Assembly: GCF_902459465.1 (NCBI RefSeq)
Contig: NC_047076.1
Location: 13,276,146-13,340,145 of the forward strand
Reading direction: 5' to 3'
Length of the DNA: 64,000 nucleotides
Origin: Asterias rubens
Lineage: Eukaryota > Echinodermata > Asteroidea > Forcipulatida > Asteriidae
The position numbers were made by a program, and so were the translations under genes. Below the pieces are notes generated by a model. The model did no database searches, was not told the DNA's origin, and worked only from the letters and a program-made list of their open reading frames with translations. Positions 32,714 to 44,273 of this stretch are shown here, one piece after another. The number at the start of each line of letters is the position of its first letter. The first letter of the stretch is position 1.

Positions 32714-33082
32714 TTAAAGACACTGGACGTTATTGGTAATTGTCAAAGACCAGTCTTCCCACTATAGGTGTATCTCAACATATGCACAAAATAACAAACC
32801 TGTGAAAATTTGAACTCAATTGGTCGTCGAAGTTGCGAGATGATAATGGAAGAAAAGACACCCTTGTCACACGACGTTGTGTGCTTTCAGGTGCTTGATT
32901 TCGGGACCTCAAAATCTAATTCTAAGGTGTCGTAACCAAATTCGTGGAAAATTACATCTTTTTCGACAACTACGTTACTTCAGAGGGAGCCGTTTCTCAA
33001 ACAGCTCTCCATAACTCATTACTAAGCAAGTTGGTTATGCGAACAATTATTTTGAGTTACCAATAGTGTACACTACCTTTAA
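32714..33082. mobile_element. MITE family A
   Basis: TTAAAGACACTGGACGTTAT left end and TACCAATAGTGTACACTACC then TTTAA right end; near full length. Confidence 0.8.
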
Positions 33083-36000
33083 AACGAAAACCTCAGAGAA
33101 TAATATAATTATAAGCAACCAATCCATCAATAAAGATAGTGTTTCTCGTGTTATGCACACAGTCGCATTTTACGCATCTTTTAATGAGTGACAGGTTTTG
33201 TTTGATGCTGGATCCATTTTTGTTTTCATTTTGTGACCAGCTTCTAAAAACCGTTCCAATTTCTCCGTCAGTTGCCAGGCCGCAGTGTAAAATCGTCTCG
33301 GTTTTAACGACACTGTGACGTCATGCGTGACTTTTACTGTGCACGACTTACGTTACGTCTGAATTTTAGCTTTCTACGGTGTCTGTGAGGTGCCACTGAC
33401 AATTCGTATTGAAGTTACAAAAATACATTCAAGAAAAAGAAATTTCTCACTGTTTTTATTCATCGTTTTTATAATATTGAGCTAACTGCTACTTCTGCAT
33501 GCTCTAGTTCTAATAAAGCCAATAAAGAAAATTTGTAACTGAGATAAAAATCAAATTTTGTTTGTGTATTCCTGGTTATCTGTTTAGTTCGTTTCTGTTG
33601 TATCACAATACAATGCATCATAGATGCTAAAGCTCGTGGGTTCGAACCCATCTGATGAGCTGACCATAAGTTCAATGTTTTATTATTTTTTTGGGGGGGG
33701 GTGCGCGATTTAGTTTCTTTTACTCTAGAGTGTGGCTTTAAAACCACCTTTTTAATTAATATTTCACCAAACTGACGTGTATGTAATCATTAAGCAATAT
33801 ATTAGTCGCACTAATATACAGGCATGATTCGCACATGGGTTTTTTAAGTGAACATTCTCACCCCAAGTTTAAATGTTTACATTGCAATGTACAATATTAT
33901 TATTATTTCTTCTAGATATAATATAAAAAAAGTAATTGTATTAATAACATAAATTGCTATGGATTTATTTAGCTTCGAGAATTGTGTATCTTTCAAAAGA
34001 AGATTTTGATATCAATTAATTAATAGAGTCTTCGTTTGACATGTTTTCTTTTGCTCAACACTCGAGGGACTTGCACGGTCTATGCGCACGTGGTTGAAAC
34101 TCCAGAGGGGGCTGTTTATCTTTTGGTCCCATGTGAAGTAAACAGAGAACCGACCGAACCGCTGTCCAGCTCCCTGGTGAAATGCCGCTAAATCATCACC
34201 ATCAATCATTCTTTCTGACTCTCAGCAAACATCAAAAAGACAACGGTAAGATTCAGGGGCAAAACTTATTAAAACTTGAAAAGATGCCGGCAGAGTAAAT
34301 CCATTTCAGTCTAAGTGTTTCATTTATAAAACTTGTTAATAAACATTCAGTCGCCATTTTGATTCTAGCCGCAATGTTTACTTGTGTCAAAAACAAATTG
34401 CTACCTATAGTCTGGTGCATTGTGTAACAGTGCATAGTGTATTGTAATGAGGTGGTGTACCTGGCTGGTTGTCACTGTGTTCCATGTGTTATCAGATTGA
34501 AAAATTAATGTTTTGGGCATGAGAGTCAGAAAACCTAATCAGTATCAAGGAAGCTGATGTCAAGAATTAATTACTTCATCTTGAAGTTTGGCTGAGAGAT
34601 AGCTTTTGTAAACAAACAGGAATAATGAAAACAAAACTTCAATTTCTTTGTATCCCTGTAGTCCAACTTCCCAGGGCCCAATTTCATAAAGCTGCTAAGC
34701 ACGAAAATGTGCTTAGCATGAAATTTCGCCACTGATAAAAACAGAATTGTGTCAACCAAATGCCCATTTGTTGCGTATTGCTTGTTTCTATTATTCAGCT
34801 GTTGTTTGCTTATCCTGAAAATTACAAGGGAATTGGGTTGGTAATCCTGTTTGTATCAAGGCAAACATTTCATGCTAAGCAAATTTTGGCGCTTAGTAGC
34901 TCCATCAGCCCGATTGAGCTCAGGCTGGCTTGCTGAGCCCTGGTATAGGTATTTATTTGTGAAAGCTACAGCGGTTCTCACAAAAAACTCGTGGCCCAAT
35001 GTAAAGACTGCATGCAACAAGTCTTTTACAGCAAATATTAACAGGTAATGAGTAACGAGGCTACGGTGAAATCGCTACAGTCTAGACCCAGTAACTGGGG
35101 CGCTGTACTCATTTTCCCCCCAACTTTTTGTCATTATCGGTCATTATGATGCTGTTTTGAACATTGAATGGCTTCAGCTGGGGCACAAGTAAACTATGAC
35201 CGATAATGAAAAAGGATTACATCGCCCCAGTTACTGGGTCTAGCTATAACCATACCTCCATACTAAAACATAGGCATGAGATGAGTCTGTGCAATGGTAA
35301 GTGTTTTTTCAATAAATAGCCAGTATTGATGAATTGTAATTGGTTAAGTTTCTTATCAAAAGTCTTCCATTTGACTCCTTTAGTGTCTATGATAAATAGA
35401 TCTATATGGACAGCGAACAGGGTTGATGAATTAGCCTTAAAAGCACACAAGACACACAGCTATGTAGCTATAGACCTTTATAATGCTGCATACATCTTTG
35501 TCATGTCCCTCGTATCAAATAACAATAATGACTGCTAAGTAATCATTTTGACAGTAGGAACCAGACTATTTTGTTCTTCCAGCCTCGGTTTGGTAACATT
35601 GATATCAATGGGAGAAATTCAAAATGGCCGCCCCACGATAAAGGTCTACAGCAGTCACTGTGTGGACATTAACAAGGAAAATCATATTCTTTAACACTGT
35701 TAATAACACCGTGTGGGTGTGTAAGTCAACAATGTGTTTCAAGTCTCCACATTATGTGTGCTTCTTTTGGTTCACAGGTCCACAGTTCGTGTGGCGTTAA
35801 AACATACAGGCCCTTTTTATACGTGTCTTTATACGCATTAAGGTAATCATGGGGCAAGCTTTCATTAATTCACAAAATATTAATCCATTCACCCACCCAA
35901 ATCCATTACAGTTACCATGACAACGGAGCAGTATACATCACATGAATGTGACCGGTTTTCTATTTCAACTGGGGATGTTCCTGCATAGGAGAATGTTGCT

Positions 36001-36225
36001 CCAATTAACGAAGCAAGACAACGTGCAGAGTGAGTAAACAATTTTGAGTTGCTAAGATCTGATATCATTGCGTACACTTAAACTGTCAATCAGTCAATAT
36101 AAGTCAGCCGTACGTGAGTAGACATGCTTGTCACCCAATAAAGGGGCTGGGTACTAGTTGTCAGACACAAAACACAATTCCACAGATGTACATAGGGAAG
36201 GTACACATTATGTTTTGGCAATTTC
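33083..36225. other. Gene-free interval with two hairpin elements
   Basis: No gene supported. Holds MITE B (34,675-34,915) and a separate hairpin element at 35,081-35,243 whose ends TCTAGACCCAGTAACTGGGG and CCCCAGTTACTGGGTCTAGC are inverted, with ACTATGACCGATAATGAAAA / TCATTATCGGTCAT inner arms. An isolated B-box-like GGGTTCGAACCC lies at about 33,640 without a foldable tRNA around it. Confidence 0.6.
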
Positions 36226-37151
36226 TCAAAACAAATATTAACTTGAAAAACTGACTTGGTAACGGGCATTTAAGAGCTGTTGATAGTATAAAACATTGCG
36301 GAAAACGACTCCCTCTGCTGAAGTAATGTAGTTTTTGAGAAAGAGGTAATTTTTCACTAAAATAATAAAAGAGTAGTTTTTCACTAAAAAAATAAAAGAG
36401 TTTTAGCTAGAAGTCTTTTATTCCTATCTCAAAGCACACATATTCGTCCAACAAGGGTGTTTTTTCTTTCATCTTTCGATGACCAATTAAGCCCAAATTT
36501 TCACAGGCTTGTTATTTTATTGTTATGATGGGATACACCAAGTGAGAACACTGGTCTTTGACAATTACCAAACGTGTACATTTCTTTTAAACTTTAGCAT
36601 TTTGAAGATGATGATAGTAGAAAACTTCACTTACAATAGCCTGGTACTTGCTGAGGTGTTGTAGTGTTTAAGAAATGAGTAAAACAATCTTCACGAAAAT
36701 CATTTTTAGTCTTAGTTTTAGCATTTAAAAACTTATTAACCAGTTCTGGTAGTTTACTATTACTGGAGGCAGTGGACACTATTGGTAATTACTCAAAATA
36801 ATTATTGGCATAAAACCTTTCTTGGTGACAAGTAATGGGTAGAGGTTGATGGTATAAATTATTGTGAGAAATGGCTCCCCCTGAAGTGGAGTAGTTTTCG
36901 AGAAAGAAGTAAATTTTCAACAATATTGATTTCGAGACCTCAGATTTAGAATTTGAGGTCTCAAAAGGAAGCATCTGAAAGCACACAACTTCGTGTGACA
37001 ATGGTTTTTTTTTGTCTTCATTACTATCTCGCAACTTCGACGACCGATTGAATTAAAATTTTCATAAAAAGTATGAATATTTTATGTATGAGATACACCA
37101 AGAGAGAAGATTGGTCTTTGACAGTTACCAACACTGTCCACAGCCTTTAAG
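36226..37151. mobile_element. Two MITE family A copies in tandem proximity
   Basis: A degenerate copy at about 36,226-36,590 and a fuller copy at 36,764-37,151 (GGCAGTGGACACTATTGGTA to GTTACCAACACTGTCCACAG). Both retain the TTGGTAAC / GTGAGAA / GAGACCTCA interior order. Confidence 0.7.
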
Positions 37152-37423
37152 ATTGATCTTAACTTCTAATCGATCTTAATTGCTAAGCAAAGTGTGATGA
37201 TTTAAACATTATTTTGGCAAAAATAACACCTTCAAATTATTATATTTAAGATAAACCTTGTGAAATCTAGCTCAGGATAATGAGAGAAGCAACACAATAA
37301 TATTTAAAGGGGCATTTGAGACACCTTGGAATTGTTATACAAAAGTTAACACATCCCACGACGAGTGACTTCCAATCGATTAATAATCGAAACAGAATCT
37401 GACAGAGACTGATCAATGTATCG

Positions 37424-37660
37424 ATATAATAATAAAATAGTAATAATAATAAGACTTGTAATGCGCACATATCCACCCTGCTGGGTGTTCAAGGCGCAGT
37501 AAAACCAAAAACAAAACACAACACAAAGAAAAACAGACACAACAAAATTAGTCATTGAAAACCTGTGACATAAGATAAGTTTTGAGAAGAGACTTGAATT
37601 TTGATATCATCAGCTTCTCAGGTTGCAAGAGTCCGACTCCTTGAAGATGCCCTCTGGAAC
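37424..37660. repeat. SINE-like repeat following an (AAT)n run
   Basis: An AATAATAAAATAGTAATAAT run leads into ACTTGTAATGCGCACATATC, CACCCTGCTGGGTG, AAGGCGCAG, and later TAAGTTTTGAGAAGAGACTT. This layout resembles dispersed SINE/LINE-tail repeats of marine invertebrates. Confidence 0.4.
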
Positions 37661-37808
37661 TCTCAAAACAATTACCCTGTCTTTTATTTGATCCACATCT
37701 GTCTTCAACGAGCAACAAAATCATCTAAAAAAAACGATTACCGACCCACGCCATCTCACTTGAGTTTGTCAGATAGTTGACACTAAATTGACAAGATGTT
37801 TAGAAGAA

Positions 37809-38170
37809 CCAAGTTGTGTTTATATACACACCATCCTACATCTATTTGTTTTAATTAAAACTACTTTAATATTAACAGAGCGCATGATTCTTATATTTTT
37901 CAATCTCCTCTAATATAAAACGAAAATCAAGATCGTGTGTTGATCTTTTGTAGTTGTCAAAATGGCGTCAAAGAAAGGACAAAATTTGTGAAATTTGAAT
38001 CAAGTTGTGTTTATATACACACCATCCGACATCTATTTGTTTTAAAAAGAACTACTTTACTATTAACAGAGCCAGTTTTGATACAAATTTTAATCAACAA
38101 AAGGAGCATCAAGATCGTGTGTTGAACTCTTGTAGTTGTCAAAATGGCGGCAAAGAAAGGACAAAATGTT
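37809..38170. repeat. Diverged 180-190-bp tandem duplication with ATGGCG motifs
   Basis: CAAGTTGTGTTTATATACAC starts at about 37,809 and again at 37,999; both units end in TTGTAGTTGTCAAAATGGCG.CAAAGAAAGGACAAAAT. The AAAATGGCGGC in the second unit resembles a YY1 site. Confidence 0.85.
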
Positions 38171-39415
38171 GAGGTGTTGTGAGGGCGTCGCACTGTCAGC
38201 TTTTCAAGCTATCTTCTAATTGCTAAGGATTCGTGCTTCATATATATCAATTACCTAAATAGATGGTTAATAAGTTATCACTGAATATTTATTGCCTTCA
38301 AATGATTTATAAATAGCACAATTCAAGTCACGTTTTGTTGTAACACGAACGCCTGCACAAAGACCCACTGGTTAAAATGAAACCATCGAAAACCCAAACG
38401 CTTCATTGAAATACCAGCATTTAAACCAGATTTTAAAATGGCATAATTTTTTTTTGGTAGTAAAACAAAATAGAATGTCCTATATTTTTGTTATCACACA
38501 GTGTCCAATTTTCCTGGAGCTGCCGAAACACAAAAAGTAGCTAAGCACAACAGAATTATGCTTATCAGAATTAGGTTACTCACCAAACTACCGTATTATA
38601 TTTACAATTTGTGACTGGTATCCTGCTTAGTTCTGCTCAGCAGAAAATTGTTATATGTTAAGCATTATTATCTGCTTAACCAATTTCATAGAGCTGCTTA
38701 GCTCAAACAATGTAGCTAAGCACATCAAAGTTATGCTTATCAGAATAAGGTTTCCAGCCAAAATACAATGTCAAATGTACAAATTGTGACTCATATCCTG
38801 CTCCTTTCTGCTAAGCAGAAAATTGTTAAGCATTATTTGTTGCTTAAGTAGCTATATAAAATTGGGCCCGGGGCAAAGGAAAACACGTTTATAGGTCTCA
38901 ACAAGCAATGCCAGGGTTTCCTCGAACTTTCTGCCACAGAGCATGGTGCTAGTTTATTGCTCCATGCACAGAGAAATGTTTCATTTGTCATCTAAGGAGG
39001 CGCTAGACACTTTAGTGCAAGAAAAAAAAATCAAAAACTAATATTTACCGAGAGAGATTGAAGTGCTTGTTGCACTCTGTACCACTTTAATCAGATTAGA
39101 GGATGAAAAGTAGAAAGATAGACCGCCTCGAGCTGGAAAGGTTGAGGATCTTTCCCGAAGCCAGTAATTGTCTTAAATGTTTGCTCAAGGAAATCACAGC
39201 ATCATGTGTTATCTTAAATGTGTGCATCTCTCACTCAGATGTAATCAAAATTGTTGTCATTTATTATTAAGAGCTGAACATAGTATTTGATCTGCTGTTC
39301 TTAACAATGTGAGGTGTTTTTGTTTTTTCAATAATGTTGACGGAATAGAGGAAACTTATTCTCACATGATCCCATGTGAAAGTGTTTCTCTCACAGAATA
39401 TCATGCGGCTGACAG
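38171..39415. other. Gene-free interval with degenerate MITE B copies
   Basis: Two diverged MITE B-like hairpins at about 38,507-38,670 and 38,680-38,870 (CAATTTCATAGAGCTGCTTA, TGCTAAGCAGAAAATTGTTA). Nothing else recognised. Confidence 0.5.
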
Positions 39416-39416
39416 T

Positions 39417-39794
39417 TTAAAGGCAGTGGACACTATTGGTAATTACTCAAAATAATTGTTGGCATAAAACCTTTTTTGGTGACGAGTAATGGTGAGAGGT
39501 TGATGGAATAAAACACTGTGAGAAACGGCTCCCTCTAAAGTGCCATAGTTTTCGAGATAGAAGTAATTTTCCACGAATTTGATTTCGAGACCTCAGATTT
39601 AGAACTTGAGGTCTCGAAATCAACCATCTAAACGCACACAACTTCGTGTGACAAGGCTGTTTTTTTCTTTCATTGTTATCTCGCAACTTCGATGACCGAT
39701 TGAGCTCAAATTTTCACAGGTTTGTTATTTTATGTATATGTTGAGATACACCAAATGTCTTTGACAATTACCGATAGTGTCCACTGCCTTTAAT
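39417..39794. mobile_element. MITE family A, full length
   Basis: TTAAAGGCAGTGGACACTAT to GATAGTGTCCACTGCCTTTA; both ends near perfect inverted repeats. Confidence 0.9.
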
Positions 39795-39871
39795 GTTGAA
39801 CTATTCAACTTAGATCTTCGCTTATATACCTCTGACTTACACACTTTAAAAAATCACAGACATTGGTATAC

Positions 39872-40150
39872 TCTCCTCCTGGCCCACAGTGTGAACACAG
39901 TGTGGGCACACCTTATGACAATGTGATTGTCTGTCAATCCACAGTGTGAACACACTGTGATATGTTCAGATGTTTAGCTCCTGGCCCACAGTGTTAACAC
40001 AGTGTGGACACACCTTATGAAAGTGTGATTGTCTGTCAATCCACAGTGTGAACACACACTGTGGTATTCCTCTCCTGGCCCACAGTGTGAACACAGTGTG
40101 GGCACACCTTATGTCAGTGTGATCTGTAAATCCACAGTGTGAACACAGGA
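39872..40150. repeat. Three tandem units of about 97 bp rich in CACAGTGTG hairpins
   Basis: Units start near 39,875, 39,974 and 40,069 with CTGGCCCACAGTGTGAACAC, then GTGTGGGCACACCTTATGA, GTGTGATTGTCTGTCAATCC and CACAGTGTGAACACACTGTG. Each unit folds on itself repeatedly. Confidence 0.85.
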
Positions 40151-40766
40151 TGTCAAGTCAGTTTGGCTCTTTTTCTTGGTCAATGTGAAACAGATTTCGG
40201 GTCACATTGACACAGAAAGGTGTTAGGTCACGGAGCCAAAATCCGTATCAATTCTAACCCGGAATGTTTTAAGTGTACTCTTGCCACGACTGAGACCACA
40301 ACATTACCTATAGAGATGATCAAACTGGATCAAACTGCTCGTTAAATCAAACATTATTTAAAACATTATTAAAACTGAAAACGCCAGATGTCAATGTTGT
40401 TGCAGAATTTTTCAAAAGTGGGTCTAAAAATAGAGTCATACTCTTTTATACACGACCGGCCAACAGTATGAATAAAATGCTTCCCCAGTCCACTGTAAAC
40501 CACTTTATCTTGATTGCTTGACCAACTGCCGTACATTTGATCTCATCATTTTATCATGCTATGACCAAGAGGATACTATGAGTTGAGTTGAGCTCAAGGT
40601 TCAAGAGTGGATGATAATGAGCGTGTCTGTGAGTGAAGGGTGATGGGGGAGTAGAGAGCGACGGGCCCCACGAGCTAGCAGGCGTCATCATGGTGATGGT
40701 AACCGCACTCAATGGCGTCAAGTCCACGTTTCAATTTCCAGTCACTCTTTGCATTCATTTAACTGG

Positions 40767-41284
40767 TTAGAGGCACTAGACACCTTTGGTAATCGTCGAA
40801 GACCTGGGCCCAATTTCATAGAGCTGCTTAAGCACAAAATTTTGCTTAAGCAAAAAAAAAATTGCTTAGTAAAGTCAGATTACCGGCCAAGAATTCACTC
40901 AATTGTTATTCTAAGTAAACAACAGCTAAATACCAGTCACAAGCAATGTATATGGCATGACATTTTGGCCAGTAACGTGTGTAAAATAAGCGAGCTATTT
41001 TTGTGCTCATGCAATTTTTTTTGCTTAAGCAGCTCTATGGAATTGGTCCCAGTATTCTCACTTGGTGTGTTTTAACATAAGCATAAAATAACCTGTGAAA
41101 ATTTGGGCTCAATTGGTCATCGAATTTGCAAGACAATTAAAGCAAAGAAAGTAGTACTGTGAGTGCTTTCAGATGCATAGTAGCAGGCTTCAGACACTTT
41201 TTATTATTATTTTTTGTCTAACAATTTTGTTGTTGTCTAACAATTATTTTGAGTAATATCCGATAGTGTCCAGTGGCTTTAAAG
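40767..41284. mobile_element. MITE family A with a nested MITE family B
   Basis: The outer element starts TTAGAGGCACTAGACACCTT and ends ATAGTGTCCAGTGGCTTTAA. The inner element (40,806-41,050) runs from GGGCCCAATTTCATAGAGCT to AGCTCTATGGAATTGGTCCC. The B element thus jumped into an existing A element. A shortened MITE D follows directly (41,280-41,514). Confidence 0.8.
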
Positions 41285-41790
41285 CAATTGCACAACATCG
41301 GTAAACAGTATTGTCCAAAGGCCCACACTTTGTGTATCACAACTTATATATAAAATAAATAACCTATGCAAATTTAGACTCAATCGGTCATCGGAGTATG
41401 GAATAATGTTTCAAGGGAAGTCTTTCACCTACCTTCTGTAAACCCTGTAAGTTATTTGTTAATCTGTGAACTTTAAAGTTTTGTTCTGTTTAGAAAGTAT
41501 CCAATGGCTTTAAAGAGCTGTGAGGATGGTAGGATTTGATTAGAAAAGTAGGATTTCTTAAGAAAGACTAGCTCCAGTTTGGTTTTGGTTAATTAGTAAC
41601 TTTTCTAGTGTTCAAAACTCGAGTACCTGATGCCAGGATATTTGCATAGACTCGCTCCCATTATGTACTTGAAATTGTGCGATATTGATATCAAAATGTA
41701 ATAGCAAATAGCTTGGTATCACCAAAGGGCAATTTATCCATGGTATCACTAATATTAAATGATTAAAACATACCTGGTATAGCTTTCTCT

Positions 41791-42133
41791 TTAAAGGCAG
41801 TGGACACTATTGGTACTTGTCAAAGACTAGCCTTCACAGTTAACTGGTGTATCTCAACATATGCATAAAATAACTAACCTGTGAAAATTTGAGCTCAATC
41901 GGTCATCGAACTTGCAAGATAATAATAAAAAAAAAAAAAAACCCTTGTTACACGAAGTTGTGTGCGTTTAGATGGTTGATTTCGAGACCTCAAGTTCTAA
42001 ACTTGAGGTCTTTAAATCAAATTCGTGGAAAATTACTTCTTTCCATCAACCTCTCCCCATTACTTGTCACCAAGAAAGGTTTTATGCTGAAAATTATTTT
42101 GAGTAATTAGCAATAGTGTCCACTGCCTTTAAT
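41791..42133. mobile_element. MITE family A
   Basis: TTAAAGGCAGTGGACACTAT to AATAGTGTCCACTGCCTTTA. Confidence 0.85.
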
Positions 42134-43620
42134 GACATCATCATGATCATCAGAACCAACCAATAGGAAACCACCCATGACCTCACCACGTGATGTCTCA
42201 ACTAACTAACTGCATTAATGGTGACATCACGAGCAGAATTAGCCAATCAGCACATACCATAATTGCAACGTCACGGATTGATCAACCACTCACCGTCGCA
42301 GAACTCACACTTACAAGATGTGGGAGCATTATTAACCACGATCATGCTATACCCCCTTCTCTGCATGCACGTCTCTAAGACGACAGCTTTTTTTAAGCAT
42401 TTACTGCTTCATTTCGTTTCTGAGACAGCCTCGACACCCGGTGCTAACAAAACGTCACCCAGCAAGAAGCAGCAAACACGACGTTCAAGCGATCAAGTCT
42501 TTGCATGAGAGTTTTGAACCGACACTAGTCTATAGACGGTAAACTACACAGCTCTTTATCACCCATCAACCACCACAACTTGTCTCTGGATAAACTTGAG
42601 TTGATTCTTGCGTTAAAGCAAATCTTACCAACTCCAAATCGTGCCGAAAAACAATCTCTGATTGCTGTAGATTCTTGACTTCATCTTCGACTAACATCCT
42701 TTTAAGTTGTTAGTTTCCTCTGCACAAATTGCCGGAATATACGATTTCGTATTTGCTTCTCGTGTCAATTTTTCAAAGTCAACTTTACTCCATTTTCAAC
42801 TGGACCGCATGAACGTTTGATGACGGTCGTTGACGAAGTGTCACGGAGAACATATTTACTCAAGTGGTTTGAATATTTACCTACTGTCGGGTGTATACGC
42901 GTTTTAATGGAAAAGCGCGAGAAATGCAGTCAGCGCTCATAATGGAGTTTTTTAATACTTACATCATCAACACAACTTCATCTGAATGGCTGAATTACAT
43001 CACGTGTTGTACTACTTAGTCGTTGATTGGTTCACTTCAAACACGTGTTTTGGTTTTCACAAACATCTCCAATTCCTTGATCTGTGCTCCTACGAAGCCA
43101 TGTAGTGTGCAAACCACAACGTCAATGCTCACTGAAGTAACTCGTGCCTTAGATCTCATCGAAGAATAAAAATCTGCGAGTGTTTATTAAGAGTAAACAT
43201 CGAGTCTGATTGTCTGAACGTCACGGTACTCCGCCCGGACCTGAGTGGTTTTTTACGGGGAGGATTTTCCACTCCGTGCGCTGGGCTGACTTCATGACGC
43301 CGTACTTGTTAAAACAACCATTCTCGTATTAGTTAAAACAACCCCTTCGTTTATACAGCAGAGGTATTGTCTACACAAGATCGCAAACTGCTTTCTCGTA
43401 AGAGGTATTCTTCTCTCAACAAGAAATTTCTTTACTTCAAGTGGAGGATGGAAAACTAACACTCACATCGATGTGAAATCTCAACACAATTTGGACATCA
43501 TTTTGAAATCAATACTGGAATGACTGTTTGGCTTAAATTGAAACATGATATAAGAGATAGGGTGATTGTTCAACTCAAAGTGAACAAATAACTGGGTTTT
43601 CGAGCCTGTTACCACTCGAA
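42134..43620. other. Gene-free interval upstream of GPCR 1
   Basis: No repeat family or coding exon is recognised. It may contain the promoter and a non-coding first exon of the GPCR at 44,274, but no core promoter or convincing splice pair stands out. Confidence 0.35.
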
Positions 43621-43639
43621 TGCAAGAGCAAAACGACAC

Positions 43640-44260
43640 AAGTGAACAGTTAACCAACTGGAAACCATCTACTTGTAGGATTCGAACTCCAGACGTTTGT
43701 GTAAGGATCGCAAGAGATTGAATAATTGGAAAACTGAAAGCGTTAACAGCCAATAATCACACAAGCTGTATATTGGGATTCGAACCTGTAAACCATTGGT
43801 TGGAAGATTGCTAAACGAGACAACGTTGTGACCAGTGAGATAACTGAAAACCATCTACTGGTAGGATTCGAACTCCAGACCTTTGTGTATAGGGGACGCA
43901 AGAGATTGAGTAATTTGTCAACTCAAAGCTTTAACATCCAATAATTAAACATAAACTGTATCTCTGTGGATTCGAACCTGTAACCCACAGATTGCAAGAT
44001 CTAAACGACACAAGTGATTAGTTGGTCAACTGGAAACCATGATTCCAACTCCAGACCTTTGTGTACGGATCGCAAAAGATTAATTAATTGGAAAACTGAA
44101 AACGATAATAGCCAATAATTGCTCATGAACAACAAGTATCTGAGGATTCGAACCTGTAATTCCTAGATTGCAAGATCTTAACTAGACAAGTGGTCAGTTG
44201 GATAACTGAAAACCATCTACTGGTAGGATTCGAACCAACCTTTCTGGAGGTAACTTGATC
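43640..44260 (-). repeat. Tandem array of tRNA-like (B-box) units abutting GPCR 1
   Basis: About 3.3 units of roughly 180 bp, marked by GAAAACCATCTACTGGTAGG at about 43,661, 43,847, 44,033 and 44,208. Each unit carries two inverted B-box-like motifs, GGATTCGAACTCCAGAC and GGATTCGAACCTGTAA. Motifs occur near 43,678, 43,775, 43,862, 43,969, 44,143 and 44,224, with a mutated one at 44,039. The array ends 14 bp before the GPCR start codon. Confidence 0.75.
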
Positions 44261-44273
44261 TAAACGGCTGGAG

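Noticed and set aside
33630-33660. Isolated GGGTTCGAACCC B box
   Set aside because: No complete tRNA fold is present on either strand.
43670-44240. Possible cluster of tRNA genes suggested by repeated GGATTCGAACC
   Set aside because: No acceptor, D or anticodon stems can be folded around the motifs; they are tRNA-like repeat remnants.
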